A stretch of 64,000 bases of DNA from Halovenus aranensis (GTDB lineage Archaea; Halobacteriota; Halobacteria; Halobacteriales; Haloarculaceae), in assembly GCF_900100385.1 (NCBI RefSeq), contig NZ_FNFC01000004.1:62001-126000 (forward strand), given 5' to 3'. Positions within the stretch are counted from its first letter, which is position 1, and each line of letters starts with the position of its first letter. The notes under the pieces were generated by a model. It was not told where the DNA came from. It searched no databases and worked only from the letters and a program-made list of their open reading frames with translations. Shown here piece by piece: positions 53,453-60,626 of this stretch. Position numbers and translations under genes: made by a program.

Positions 53453-53887
53453 ATGGACACGACACCGCTCACTGACACGGACCGCGACCTCGTCGACCGG
53501 GTCGTCGAAACGAACGAGAAGAGTTTCGACGATGAACTGCTCGACGGTGCACACATCGTCGCCGCGGGCGTCCGGACCGCCGATGGCAGCGTCTACGAGG
53601 GCGTCAGCCTCCCGGCATCCATCGGGCGGGCGTCGCTCTGTGCCGAGCCGGTCGCTATCGGGTCGGCTATCGCCGACGGCTACAGTCACGGCGACGTACA
53701 GACCTGTGTGGCGGTCTCTTACCCGATGCCCGACCACGACGCAGACGAGGTTCGCACCGTTCCCCCGTGTGGCGTCTGCCGGGAGATGCTCGTCGATTAC
53801 AACGACCAGATGCGCGTCATCATTCCGGTCGAGGGTGCAAACCGCGTCGCTCGGGCTGTCGAGTTGCTCCCGGGACGAACCTGGTAG
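53453..53887 (+). CDS. Cytidine deaminase-family protein
   Basis: 144 residues. The zinc site is Cys63 with Glu65 in the motif SLCAEPVAIG, and Cys106 and Cys109 in PPCGVCRE, the pattern of CDA and blasticidin-S-deaminase-like enzymes. It probably deaminates cytidine or deoxycytidine for pyrimidine salvage. A TATA-like ACTTATCG is about 26 nt before the ATG. It converges with the PP-loop gene, whose stop begins on the next base. Confidence 0.88.
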   Translation: MDTTPLTDTDRDLVDRVVETNEKSFDDELLDGAHIVAAGVRTADGSVYEGVSLPASIGRASLCAEPVAIGSAIADGYSHGDVQTCVAVSYPMPDHDADEVRTVPPCGVCREMLVDYNDQMRVIIPVEGANRVARAVELLPGRTW

Positions 53888-54481
53888 TCACTCTCTCCGA
53901 CCAGTGACCCGTGACTGGGTGTGTTCGGGAAATATCTCGACGACGCGCTCGGGGCTGTACTCGTCGGCGATAAGCGCCCGTAGCTCCGTCTCGTAATCGC
54001 CCTTCGGCACCTCTGCAGACGGCCCAGTCTGTGCGTGCAGGTGAGAGTCGACCATCGTGTCGATAGTCTCGCGGCCGATACCTGCAAGCGGCGCGAGATG
54101 GGCAACGCCGTGGCGGTCCTCGATGCTCTGTGCGAGTGAGCGAGGCACCGTCGGCACACGGTCGTCACGGCGAGTGCCATCGGCAATCGCGTCGAAAGCA
54201 AGCTGTGCCGTGCGTTCGAGCGCATGCTCGTGTACCGTCTGGATGCCGTTGCGCGGGAAGCCGTCCCCGACCATCGTCTCGACGGCCGTTCTGGCCACAT
54301 CCTCGTCGAGGTCGACCCGCTGGACGGGGAAGTCGACTGCGGCTCCTGCTCGCTGTGCGTGCTCGTGGTCATCAGTCAGGCCGAACGTACAGCACAGGAG
54401 CGTTACCTCGCCAAAATCTTCCAGCAAGAGCGCCGCCAGCGTCGAGTCTTTGCCGCCGCTGTAGAGGACGCCGATGTCCAT
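53888..54481 (-). CDS. PP-loop ATPase family protein (Dph6-like)
   Basis: 197 residues. It has the N-type ATP-pyrophosphatase loop SGGKDSTLAALLLEDFG at the N-terminus, a DFPVQRVDLDED region, and a C-terminal half with PLAGIGRETIDTMVDSHLH. The family includes diphthine-ammonia ligase and tRNA-thiolation enzymes, but this protein is shorter than Dph6 and lacks a clear tRNA-binding domain. The substrate is unknown. It starts 1 nt after the PDCD5 stop on the same strand, so the two are co-transcribed. Confidence 0.78.
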   Translation of the reverse strand: MDIGVLYSGGKDSTLAALLLEDFGEVTLLCCTFGLTDDHEHAQRAGAAVDFPVQRVDLDEDVARTAVETMVGDGFPRNGIQTVHEHALERTAQLAFDAIADGTRRDDRVPTVPRSLAQSIEDRHGVAHLAPLAGIGRETIDTMVDSHLHAQTGPSAEVPKGDYETELRALIADEYSPERVVEIFPEHTQSRVTGRRE

Positions 54482-54482
54482 C

Positions 54483-54830
54483 CTATCGGCGCTTGATGTC
54501 GAAGCTCTTCGAGTCGGGCGTGAGTTCCTTGAGGAGTGCCTTCATCTTCTCCTCGTCGATTTTGCCCTGGATGCGGCCGCTCTGGGCGAGCGCGATGACC
54601 TGCTGTTCGACCTGTTCGCCGATCTGTGGCTTCGACATCTTCACCGTGTTGAGCCGTTTGCGTGCGCCGTCAGTCAGATTCTTGCGTAGGATTGCCTTCT
54701 TCTGTGCCTCCTGCTGTTGGCGTTTCTGTTCGATTGCCTCCTCGTCGGGTTCGCCGGCCTGCTCTTTGAGCTGTTTGCGCTTCTGTTCTCGAATCTGTTC
54801 GAGTTCGTCGTCGCTGGGTTCGCCGCTCAT
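54483..54830 (-). CDS. PDCD5-family DNA-binding protein
   Basis: 115 residues. A small basic helical protein conserved from archaea to humans. The N-terminal charged helix ([18 protein letters not shown]) is followed by the triple-helix core with [51 protein letters not shown] or chaperonin binding has been reported for relatives, but its function in archaea is unknown. It is first in a two-gene unit with the PP-loop gene. Confidence 0.92.
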   Translation of the reverse strand: MSGEPSDDELEQIREQKRKQLKEQAGEPDEEAIEQKRQQQEAQKKAILRKNLTDGARKRLNTVKMSKPQIGEQVEQQVIALAQSGRIQGKIDEEKMKALLKELTPDSKSFDIKRR

Positions 54831-54925
54831 GTTCTCGTATTTGTGTGTGGCTCAGAAAACCATTACGAACCACCGAACCGACACGAGCCAAAGAACCAAA
54901 TCCACGGGGACTCTAGCCATCTACC

Positions 54926-55444
54926 ATGAGCGAACGTCAGCGCCAACAGACCGACGATGTCGACGATGTCGACCTGTCGGTAGACGTTGGCACAGGTCTC
55001 GACGACTCTTCAGGCGGATTCGACGAACCAGTGGAACCGCCAGCCGAGAGCGACACCTCCCGCGGGACCATCGGGTCGTTCTACGACCGGACGCTCGGGT
55101 CAGTGTTGTCGAGCCGCGGGCTTGTTGTCGCACTCGTGGTGACGCTCGTGTTCACCGTCCTCTCCGGCTTGATTCCGTTTCTCGGATTGTTGGGCAACAT
55201 CCTCGGTATCGGTGTCGCCGGCTTCGTCTACGGCGCTATCGCATCCGAAAGTCGGTATGTCGAGCTCCTCGTGGCGGGCGGTGTGGTCGGGGGCGGCTCT
55301 GCACTGCTCGGGAATCTGCTCGTCATCACGTTCGGCTCGATGACCGGACTTCTGGGTGCAGGACTGGCTGGTGGCGCAATCGCGGCCGTTGTCGGACACT
55401 ACTTCGGCCGGGATTTCCGAGACGGTCTCACACGCGAAGTCTAA
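54926..55444 (+). CDS. Small membrane protein of unknown function
   Basis: 172 residues. An acidic, Asp/Ser-rich cytoplasmic N-terminus (about 1-65) leads to four hydrophobic segments with many glycines (VVALVVTLVFTVLSGLIPFLGLLGNILGIGVAGFVYG, then GGVVGGGSALLGNLLVITF and LLGAGLAGGAIAAVVGHYFG). The Gly-zipper-like content resembles DUF5518-type haloarchaeal proteins, but I cannot confirm this. The role is unknown. Confidence 0.65.
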   Translation: MSERQRQQTDDVDDVDLSVDVGTGLDDSSGGFDEPVEPPAESDTSRGTIGSFYDRTLGSVLSSRGLVVALVVTLVFTVLSGLIPFLGLLGNILGIGVAGFVYGAIASESRYVELLVAGGVVGGGSALLGNLLVITFGSMTGLLGAGLAGGAIAAVVGHYFGRDFRDGLTREV

Positions 55445-55519
55445 CCGTAACTCAGTGGAGTTCGATTTGTCCCACGTCTGGGAGAGGCCCTCCATCTTTT
55501 CTCAGACAATAGCCGCTGA

Positions 55520-56362
55520 TCAGGCGTCGAGATACCACTCGTGGCCGTCTCTATCGACGACTCCCGCTGTCGCAAGCTCCTCGAGAACCTCCTCGATGAC
55601 AGGAACGGGAGCGTCGAGTTCGCGCCCGAGATGCTGGGCTTCCTTGCTCTCGTTTGCCAGCGATAGCAACAGCTCCGAAATCAGGCGCGGGTCGCCGTTC
55701 CCGATTGCACTTCCAAGAGCGTCACGAAGCTCTGTTATCCGGCCCTGGGTCCAGCGCTGGGCCAGCGAGAGTTCGCGCTCGAGTTGTTTCAGGTCGTGCA
55801 GCCGTTCCGTGAGTTCGATAATGTCGTTGCTCGTCCCCTCGATGTTGCTCTCTGATTGCGTGTCGGCTGCCGGCTCGTCGGGGTCCCGTAACTCTCCGGT
55901 CGACTTGCCCCCGTCGGCCGGTCGACTGCTTGCTGTCTCGCCTTCACCGCCTGCATCCGGGGGTTGGGTCGTCCCGTGGCTGGCACGCTCGCCCTGTTTT
56001 GCTCCGTTCGCTGTCGGCGTCTGGTCCGTCTCGTCGATATCGATACTCAGGCGACGACAGGTGGTGAGGTCGAGCCGAGAACTGGCCGGGTAGGCGCTTT
56101 TCGTGCCGAACTCGTAGGGCGAAACCGTCACTTCCAGCCGGATATGTCGATTGATAGAGAAGTACTTACGCCGTCTGTCGTCGGTTCGACTGTTGACCAG
56201 TCCCGCCTCTTCGAGCTTGCGGAGGTGATCGATGACTGCTTTCGGACTCACGCCGAGGAATTCGCTGATTTCGGTCACGTAGCAGGGCTTTCGTGCCAGT
56301 AGCTGCAGAATACGACGCCGGTTCTCGTTTCCCAACAGGTCCAGAAACTCCGCAGAGTCCAT
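55520..56362 (-). CDS. ArsR-type winged-helix transcriptional regulator
   Basis: About 280 residues from the ATG at 56362 (MDSAEFLDLLGNENRRRILQLL); a GTG at 56380 is the alternative. The winged-helix domain covers about 1-75, with recognition helix VSPKAVIDHLRKLEEAGLVNS and wing RRKYFSINRHIRLEVTVSP. An acidic low-complexity linker follows (about 95-175), then helices with heptad leucines for dimerisation (IIELTERLHDLKQLERELSLAQRW) and a C-terminal domain. A T-run TATA lies about 29 nt before the ATG and overlaps an inverted-repeat arm, suggesting autoregulation. Confidence 0.82.
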   Translation of the reverse strand: MDSAEFLDLLGNENRRRILQLLARKPCYVTEISEFLGVSPKAVIDHLRKLEEAGLVNSRTDDRRRKYFSINRHIRLEVTVSPYEFGTKSAYPASSRLDLTTCRRLSIDIDETDQTPTANGAKQGERASHGTTQPPDAGGEGETASSRPADGGKSTGELRDPDEPAADTQSESNIEGTSNDIIELTERLHDLKQLERELSLAQRWTQGRITELRDALGSAIGNGDPRLISELLLSLANESKEAQHLGRELDAPVPVIEEVLEELATAGVVDRDGHEWYLDA

Positions 56363-56379
56363 TTTTGTAGGGTACGCCA

Positions 56380-56438
56380 CTTGCAGTTAAAAAAGCATGG
56401 CTGTTTCGTCGCTCTGCGTTGTGTTAGGCAACTGCAAG
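56380..56438. repeat. 9-bp inverted repeat flanking the regulator promoter
   Basis: CTTGCAGTT at 56380-56388 and AACTGCAAG at 56430-56438 are perfect inverted copies 41 nt apart. The first arm abuts the TATA-like T-run of the ArsR-type gene on its start-point side; the second arm is inside the last codons of the GDT1-type gene. The pair could loop a dimeric regulator over the promoter or form an RNA hairpin at the end of the GDT1 message. Confidence 0.35.
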
Positions 56439-57140
56439 CAGGACATTCGAGAGATGTTCGACGGCCGCTTCCCAGAGGCTGTTGTACCCGTAGACGGCTT
56501 CCGGTCCGGTCACCATACCGAGAATCGTATCCAGGCCGAAGAAGGTAAACAGCGTTGCGCCAAACAGGTGTGCCTTCCGGAGGTCAAACGTGGCCGAAAA
56601 CCGATGGAAGAAATACGCGTTCACCAGACTCACGGGGATGATGACTATCATCTCGCCGACCCAGATGGCGGGCGTCGCCCCAAACTGGGCGGCCAGGCTA
56701 ATAGTGACTAGCTGTGTCTTATCGCCGAACTCTCCGGCAGCCATCATCGCGAAGATAGTGAGGAAGACGCCGACCTGCCCGCCAACAGTGTACCCGAAGA
56801 ACTCGAAGTCGGTCTCGATGTCGCGTATCTGTGTCTCCGAGACCTCACGCTCTGTCACCGAATTCTCTGGCATCGACCGGATGAGTAACACCGCAAACAG
56901 GAGGAACAGGGCCGCGGTCAGGCCGTCGAGGACGAACCCGGGAAGCAGCCGCTGAATTGTCTCCCCGAAGAGTATTTCGAGCGCCGTCCAACCGGCAAAT
57001 GCCGTTCCGGCCGCAGCGACCACGAGAGAGGGAGCAAACCGCGTCGAAAGGCCCGCGATAATCAGTTGTACCTTCTCTCCCGGCAGGACCGTCAACTGTG
57101 CGATTGCGGCGACGACGACGATATCGAGAAACGATGTCAT
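56424..57140 (-). CDS. TMEM165/GDT1-family cation transporter
   Basis: 238 residues with six hydrophobic segments. The family transports Mn2+ or Ca2+ using two E-x-G-D-(K/R)-(T/S) motifs in antiparallel repeats. The second motif EFGDKTQ near residue 122 is intact. The first repeat reads LPGEKVQL (about residues 19-26), in which the acidic residues have moved or been lost. Either selectivity or coupling is changed. A palindrome upstream (57229-57242) resembles metal-repressor operators. Confidence 0.85.
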   Translation of the reverse strand: MTSFLDIVVVAAIAQLTVLPGEKVQLIIAGLSTRFAPSLVVAAAGTAFAGWTALEILFGETIQRLLPGFVLDGLTAALFLLFAVLLIRSMPENSVTEREVSETQIRDIETDFEFFGYTVGGQVGVFLTIFAMMAAGEFGDKTQLVTISLAAQFGATPAIWVGEMIVIIPVSLVNAYFFHRFSATFDLRKAHLFGATLFTFFGLDTILGMVTGPEAVYGYNSLWEAAVEHLSNVLLAVA

Positions 57141-57228
57141 GTCTGTACGCTCCCGTCTCGAACGGGTATACCGCCGGCCAGTCCTGCGTCACTCAGCATT
57201 GTCCGAATCACGTCACACCGGACGCATA

Positions 57229-57242
57229 TTAGACGTATCTAA
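57229..57242. promoter_or_regulatory. DtxR/MntR-like palindrome upstream of the GDT1-type gene
   Basis: TTAGA, CGTA, TCTAA: 5-bp arms with a 4-nt centre, overlapping a minus-strand TATA-like TAATATGC. Metal repressors of the DtxR/SirR family bind TTAGG-type palindromes; this one differs by one base per arm. It is about 90 nt before the GDT1-type start and about 130 nt before the divergent gene at 57372. Confidence 0.4.
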
Positions 57243-57334
57243 ATGAGTCTTTTGAAACTCCGCATATTGGACAGCCGCTGTCGGTCGGTTCAGACTGGAT
57301 TGATTCTTCTTCGGTATAAGGATTGGCCAAACTA

Positions 57335-57343
57335 CTTATATAC
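57335..57343 (+). promoter_or_regulatory. TATA box of the DUF5802-like gene
   Basis: CTTATATAC is centred about 33 nt before the ATG at 57372. It excludes the longer reading frame that starts at 57243. The remaining part of 57141-57371 holds the palindrome at 57229-57242 and no gene. Confidence 0.55.
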
Positions 57344-57371
57344 GATACTATGCAATGTGTGTTCGTATCGC

Positions 57372-57743
57372 ATGTTCGAGCAGTTCTCACGCGGCTACTA
57401 CTTGGGCCGCCTGTACGTCGAACCGAGCAACGACGACACCGTGAAAATGTGTCGAGAGCAACACGAGTCTGTGAACGAACAGCTCTACGGCGACGACGGG
57501 ATTACTCGACTCGACAATCCCCTCGTAATGAAGCTCGGCTCGACACACTTCACGGTCCGTGGCGGCGACGAGGTGCCGGTGGACACGCTCGTGGTGCCCG
57601 AGGAGTTGCTCGACGAGCGCGCCGTTCAAAACCCACCGAAGTGGAGTGAGGTGTTGTTGGCAAAAGCCGACACCGCCGCGCGGTTGCTCGGTATGGCGAG
57701 CCACCAGCCAACGCCCGAGTTCGACGGCGTGACCTACCAGTAG
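57372..57743 (+). CDS. DUF5802-like haloarchaeal protein
   Basis: 123 residues from the ATG at 57372 (MFEQFSRGYYLGRLYVEPSNDD); the longer frame to 57243 runs through the promoter. The N-terminus and the later NPLVMKLGSTHFTVRG, VPVDTLVVPEELL and LLAKADTAARLLG match a protein family widespread in haloarchaea without a known function. It is soluble. It precedes the Vms1-like gene by about 50 nt in the same direction. Confidence 0.75.
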   Translation: MFEQFSRGYYLGRLYVEPSNDDTVKMCREQHESVNEQLYGDDGITRLDNPLVMKLGSTHFTVRGGDEVPVDTLVVPEELLDERAVQNPPKWSEVLLAKADTAARLLGMASHQPTPEFDGVTYQ

Positions 57744-57793
57744 CGTCCCTCGTAGCGGGGGCTTTTTACCCTCGGGCGTCTCGTTCTCTGTTG

Positions 57794-58687
57794 ATGCTCG
57801 ACGACCTGCTGGGCCGGACTGAGCTCAAAGAGCGTATCGCCGAACTCGAAGACGAGCGCGACCGGCTCAAAGAGCAACTGTCGGCCGAGCAGCGGCGGCG
57901 CACAGAGGCAACCACGGCCAAGCAGAACGCAGAGCAACGACTCAACACGCTCGAAGACAAGATTGCACAGCTCGAAGACCAGGTCGAGCGCCTCCGGGAC
58001 AACGAAACCACACTCTCGCCGCGTCGCGAGACGACGCTCTCGGGGGAGCGTCTCGACGAGATACTCGACAGGCTGTCCAAAGTCGAGACGGGAGCCGAGG
58101 GCGCACTCACTGCGTTTGTCGAAGACGGCCACGACCTGCCAGTGGAGGTACGGCAGGCCCTGGGAGACCGTGCGGCACTTGTCTCCAGAGCGGCCCCCTG
58201 TCTGGTCGCCACCGACGACGCAGGGCTGGTGAACGTCTGTCTGCGTCCGCCGGTGTCACCAGCGCCCTTCGCAGAATGGGGCCAGACGTTCCGTCTCGAC
58301 CGCGAGTGGCTCTGCCCGCAAGGGCGATACACGCTTGCGCTCGTGCGCTCGGACCTGTTTGCGATGGGGACCTACGACGGCGACCAGCGGACCGCATTCC
58401 ACGGATTCGACAGCGCCCTCAAAAGCCAACACTCGAAGGGAGGCTTCTCACAGTCACGCTTCGAGCGACTGCGCGACGAGCAGATAGACGACCACATCGA
58501 CCGTTGTTGTGCCGCTATCGACGAGCGAGGGACCGACCGGCTGGTCGTCGTCGGTGAGCAGTCAATACTCGGGAACTTCGAAGAGAAAGCAGACGAGACA
58601 GCAACTGTCGACGCGACGGGTGACCCCGAGGATGCGCTCGAATCCGCCTGGTCGGATTTCTGGACTGTCCGGCTGTGGACTCTCTGA
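57794..58687 (+). CDS. Vms1-like (VLRF1/baeRF) peptidyl-tRNA hydrolase-like release factor
   Basis: 297 residues from the ATG at 57794; a TTG three bases before is the alternative. A coiled-coil helix fills about 8-70 (LKERIAELEDERDRLKEQL). The domain from about 125 onward is eRF1-like, with the catalytic loop KGGFSQSRFERL at residues 215-225, where Gln220 corresponds to the GGQ-type glutamine of release factors and to the active Gln of Vms1/Ankzf1. The expected job is freeing peptides from tRNA on stalled large subunits. No zinc finger is present. It complements Pelota elsewhere in the window. Confidence 0.82.
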   Translation: MLDDLLGRTELKERIAELEDERDRLKEQLSAEQRRRTEATTAKQNAEQRLNTLEDKIAQLEDQVERLRDNETTLSPRRETTLSGERLDEILDRLSKVETGAEGALTAFVEDGHDLPVEVRQALGDRAALVSRAAPCLVATDDAGLVNVCLRPPVSPAPFAEWGQTFRLDREWLCPQGRYTLALVRSDLFAMGTYDGDQRTAFHGFDSALKSQHSKGGFSQSRFERLRDEQIDDHIDRCCAAIDERGTDRLVVVGEQSILGNFEEKADETATVDATGDPEDALESAWSDFWTVRLWTL

Positions 58688-58691
58688 ACCG

Positions 58692-59225
58692 CTACTCTGT
58701 CTGCGGGGCGACCGGCGCCCGCATATCGTCGATTGTCAACACGAGCGCGTTGTCGGTCTCGTCTTTGCCGTCGATCTTCCCGACGATTTCGAGCCGTGAC
58801 AGCGGCGTCGGTCCGACAGTCACGGTATCGCCCTCGGAGAACGCCGAGAGCGACCCCTGAAGCGAGATATTTGCCCGGCACTTCTCGGGGTGGTGGACGC
58901 TTGTGAGGTCAATCTGGTCGACGTTCGCCGTCTCGACGTTCTCACCGTTGTGTGCTAGTGGCACGTCGGCGGCCTGGTCGAGGTCCTGTATTTCGAGCGC
59001 GTCGTAGGCCTTTGCCGTCGGCTTGTAGCCGCCTTTCGGACCCGGGACGCCTTCGACGAGTTGGAGCGCCTTGAGACTCTGCATCTGGTTGCGTACTGTG
59101 CCGGGGTTCCGGTCGACTTCGCCGGCAATCTCCTCGCCTTTGACGGCCGTTTCGGCCGTCTTGTAGAGATTGACCAGTTCCTGTAAGATTGTCTGCTGAC
59201 TCGGGGTCAACTCGATAGATGACAT
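58692..59225 (-). CDS. Winged-helix transcriptional regulator
   Basis: 177 residues. The N-terminal winged helix is LTPSQQTILQELVNLYKTAETAVKGEEIAGEVDRNPGTVRNQMQSLKALQLVEGVPGPKGGYKPT, a type found in archaeal Rrf2/CBS-associated regulators. The C-terminal 95 residues form a beta-rich domain (ANISLQGSLSAFSEGDTVTVGPTPLSRLEIVG) that may bind a ligand. A palindrome lies in the gap to the divergent arginase gene, so autoregulation or control of arginase is possible. Confidence 0.82.
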   Translation of the reverse strand: MSSIELTPSQQTILQELVNLYKTAETAVKGEEIAGEVDRNPGTVRNQMQSLKALQLVEGVPGPKGGYKPTAKAYDALEIQDLDQAADVPLAHNGENVETANVDQIDLTSVHHPEKCRANISLQGSLSAFSEGDTVTVGPTPLSRLEIVGKIDGKDETDNALVLTIDDMRAPVAPQTE

Positions 59226-59262
59226 GGTTCAGGATTCGACGTTGCCGGTATTAAAGTCGGCG

Positions 59263-59278
59263 GTCTGTTTAAAAAGAC
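59263..59278. promoter_or_regulatory. 16-bp near-palindrome between regulator and arginase genes
   Basis: GTCTGTTTAAAAAGAC matches its own reverse complement except for one pair. It lies just upstream of the minus-strand TATA-like CTTTAATA near 59251-59258 of the regulator gene, and about 65 nt before the arginase ATG. It is a good candidate for the regulator's binding site. Confidence 0.4.
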
Positions 59279-59340
59279 GAGGAGAGGTGTGGCGGCTGTG
59301 AATCCTGTATGCTTTTCTCCTGGCTCGGCAACCACTGGGT

Positions 59341-60255
59341 ATGGAACGGACAGTCGAGACACTCGGTGTTCCGATGGACCTTGGTGCCGACCGACGAGGC
59401 GTCGACATGGGTCCGTCGGCGATTCGGTACGGTGGGTTAAACGCAGAGTTCGAGACAATCGAGCGGTCGATTGTCGACGGCGGCGACCTCTCGGTCCCAC
59501 ACCCCGAGGAAGGTGAGGCCGAAGCCGGCACACAACTCGGTGGCAAAGCGAAATACGCCGAAGAGACCCAGACCGTCTGTGAACGCGTCGCAAAGCGCGT
59601 GTCGTCGGTTCGGGACGAGGGTCGGTTTCCGCTCGTCCTCGGCGGCGACCACTCCATCGCTATCGGCGGAGTGAACGGCGTCACCGACGGCGAATCGACG
59701 GGCGTCATCTGGTTCGACGCTCACGGCGACCTGAACACGCCACAGACTACTCCGAGTGGCAACATCCACGGGATGCCACTGGCCGCAATTCTCGGACGCG
59801 GCGTGTTTGCAGACAAGCCCTGGGCACACTGTCCCGAGGTTGACGAGAAGAACGTGGCGATGGTCGGCCTCCGGAGTCTCGACGACGGAGAGACATCCTA
59901 CATCCGCGACAGCGACATTCACGCCTATCCAATGTCCGAAATCGACCAGCGCGGCATCACGGCTGTGACAGAGGAGGCAATCGACGCGGCGACGACCGGC
60001 ACCGACCATCTCTATGTCAGTCTTGATATGGACTTTCTGGACCCCGACGAAGCCCCGGGAGTGGGAACACCCGTTCGTGGCGGTGTCACCTACCGAGAGT
60101 CTCACGCTGCCCTGGAGATGGTTCAGGACAAAGCTGGCGACTCGCTCTGTGGGATGGACGTAGTCGAAGTGAATCCGATTCTCGACCGGGAAAACCGAAC
60201 CGCGGAACTCGCCTGTGAACTCGCTGCGAGCGCACTCGGCAAGCGGATTCTCTGA
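59341..60255 (+). CDS. rocF: Arginase
   Basis: 304 residues, ureohydrolase family. Mn2+ ligands are His104 in GGDHS, Asp126, His128 and Asp130 in DAHGD, and Asp229/Asp231 in SLDMDFLDP. SGNIHGMPLA, the loop APGVGTPVRGG and EVNPILD favour arginase over agmatinase (arginine to ornithine plus urea). It stands alone but is divergent from a winged-helix regulator with a shared palindrome, so it may be controlled by arginine supply. A T-rich element lies about 30 nt before the ATG. Confidence 0.9.
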   Translation: MERTVETLGVPMDLGADRRGVDMGPSAIRYGGLNAEFETIERSIVDGGDLSVPHPEEGEAEAGTQLGGKAKYAEETQTVCERVAKRVSSVRDEGRFPLVLGGDHSIAIGGVNGVTDGESTGVIWFDAHGDLNTPQTTPSGNIHGMPLAAILGRGVFADKPWAHCPEVDEKNVAMVGLRSLDDGETSYIRDSDIHAYPMSEIDQRGITAVTEEAIDAATTGTDHLYVSLDMDFLDPDEAPGVGTPVRGGVTYRESHAALEMVQDKAGDSLCGMDVVEVNPILDRENRTAELACELAASALGKRIL

Positions 60256-60419
60256 GACGCGTCGGCGGCATTGCGAGACAGCGTATCGTCTCCCAACCAC
60301 CGAACCAATGTTCCGCCAGCACCCGACGACGCGAGAGCCACGCCGGTTGTCTGTCTCCGATGGCTGCTGATACAGCCACCGTCGGTAGGTTTAGACGGCA
60401 GGAGAGCATCGCCCATACC

Positions 60420-60626
60420 ATGAGTGACCCGCATCCGACACGCTGGGAGTACAAGACGTGTCGGCCGGAACGTGACGAGATTAAAAAGGAGGCCGAAGAC
60501 CCAGAGGCGCTATTGAACGAGTACAGCAGCGACGGCTGGGAGTTTGTAGACACCATCGATTACGTTGGTGGCGGGACCAAATACCTCGTCTTCCGACGGC
60601 CAGTAACGGCGGGTGAAAACCCGTGA
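60420..60626 (+). CDS. Small DUF4177-like protein
   Basis: 68 residues from the ATG at 60420 (MSDPHPTRWEYKTCRPER). The W-E-Y-K opening, LNEYSSDGWEFVDTI and KYLVFRRP match the small DUF4177 fold. Its stop overlaps the start of the membrane protein gene (GTGA), so the two are coupled. The role is unknown. Confidence 0.7.
   Translation: MSDPHPTRWEYKTCRPERDEIKKEAEDPEALLNEYSSDGWEFVDTIDYVGGGTKYLVFRRPVTAGENP

Noticed and set aside
57243-57371. N-terminal extension of the DUF5802-like gene
   Set aside because: The extension runs through the TATA box at 57335-57343 and does not look like coding sequence; the ATG at 57372 gives the family N-terminus.
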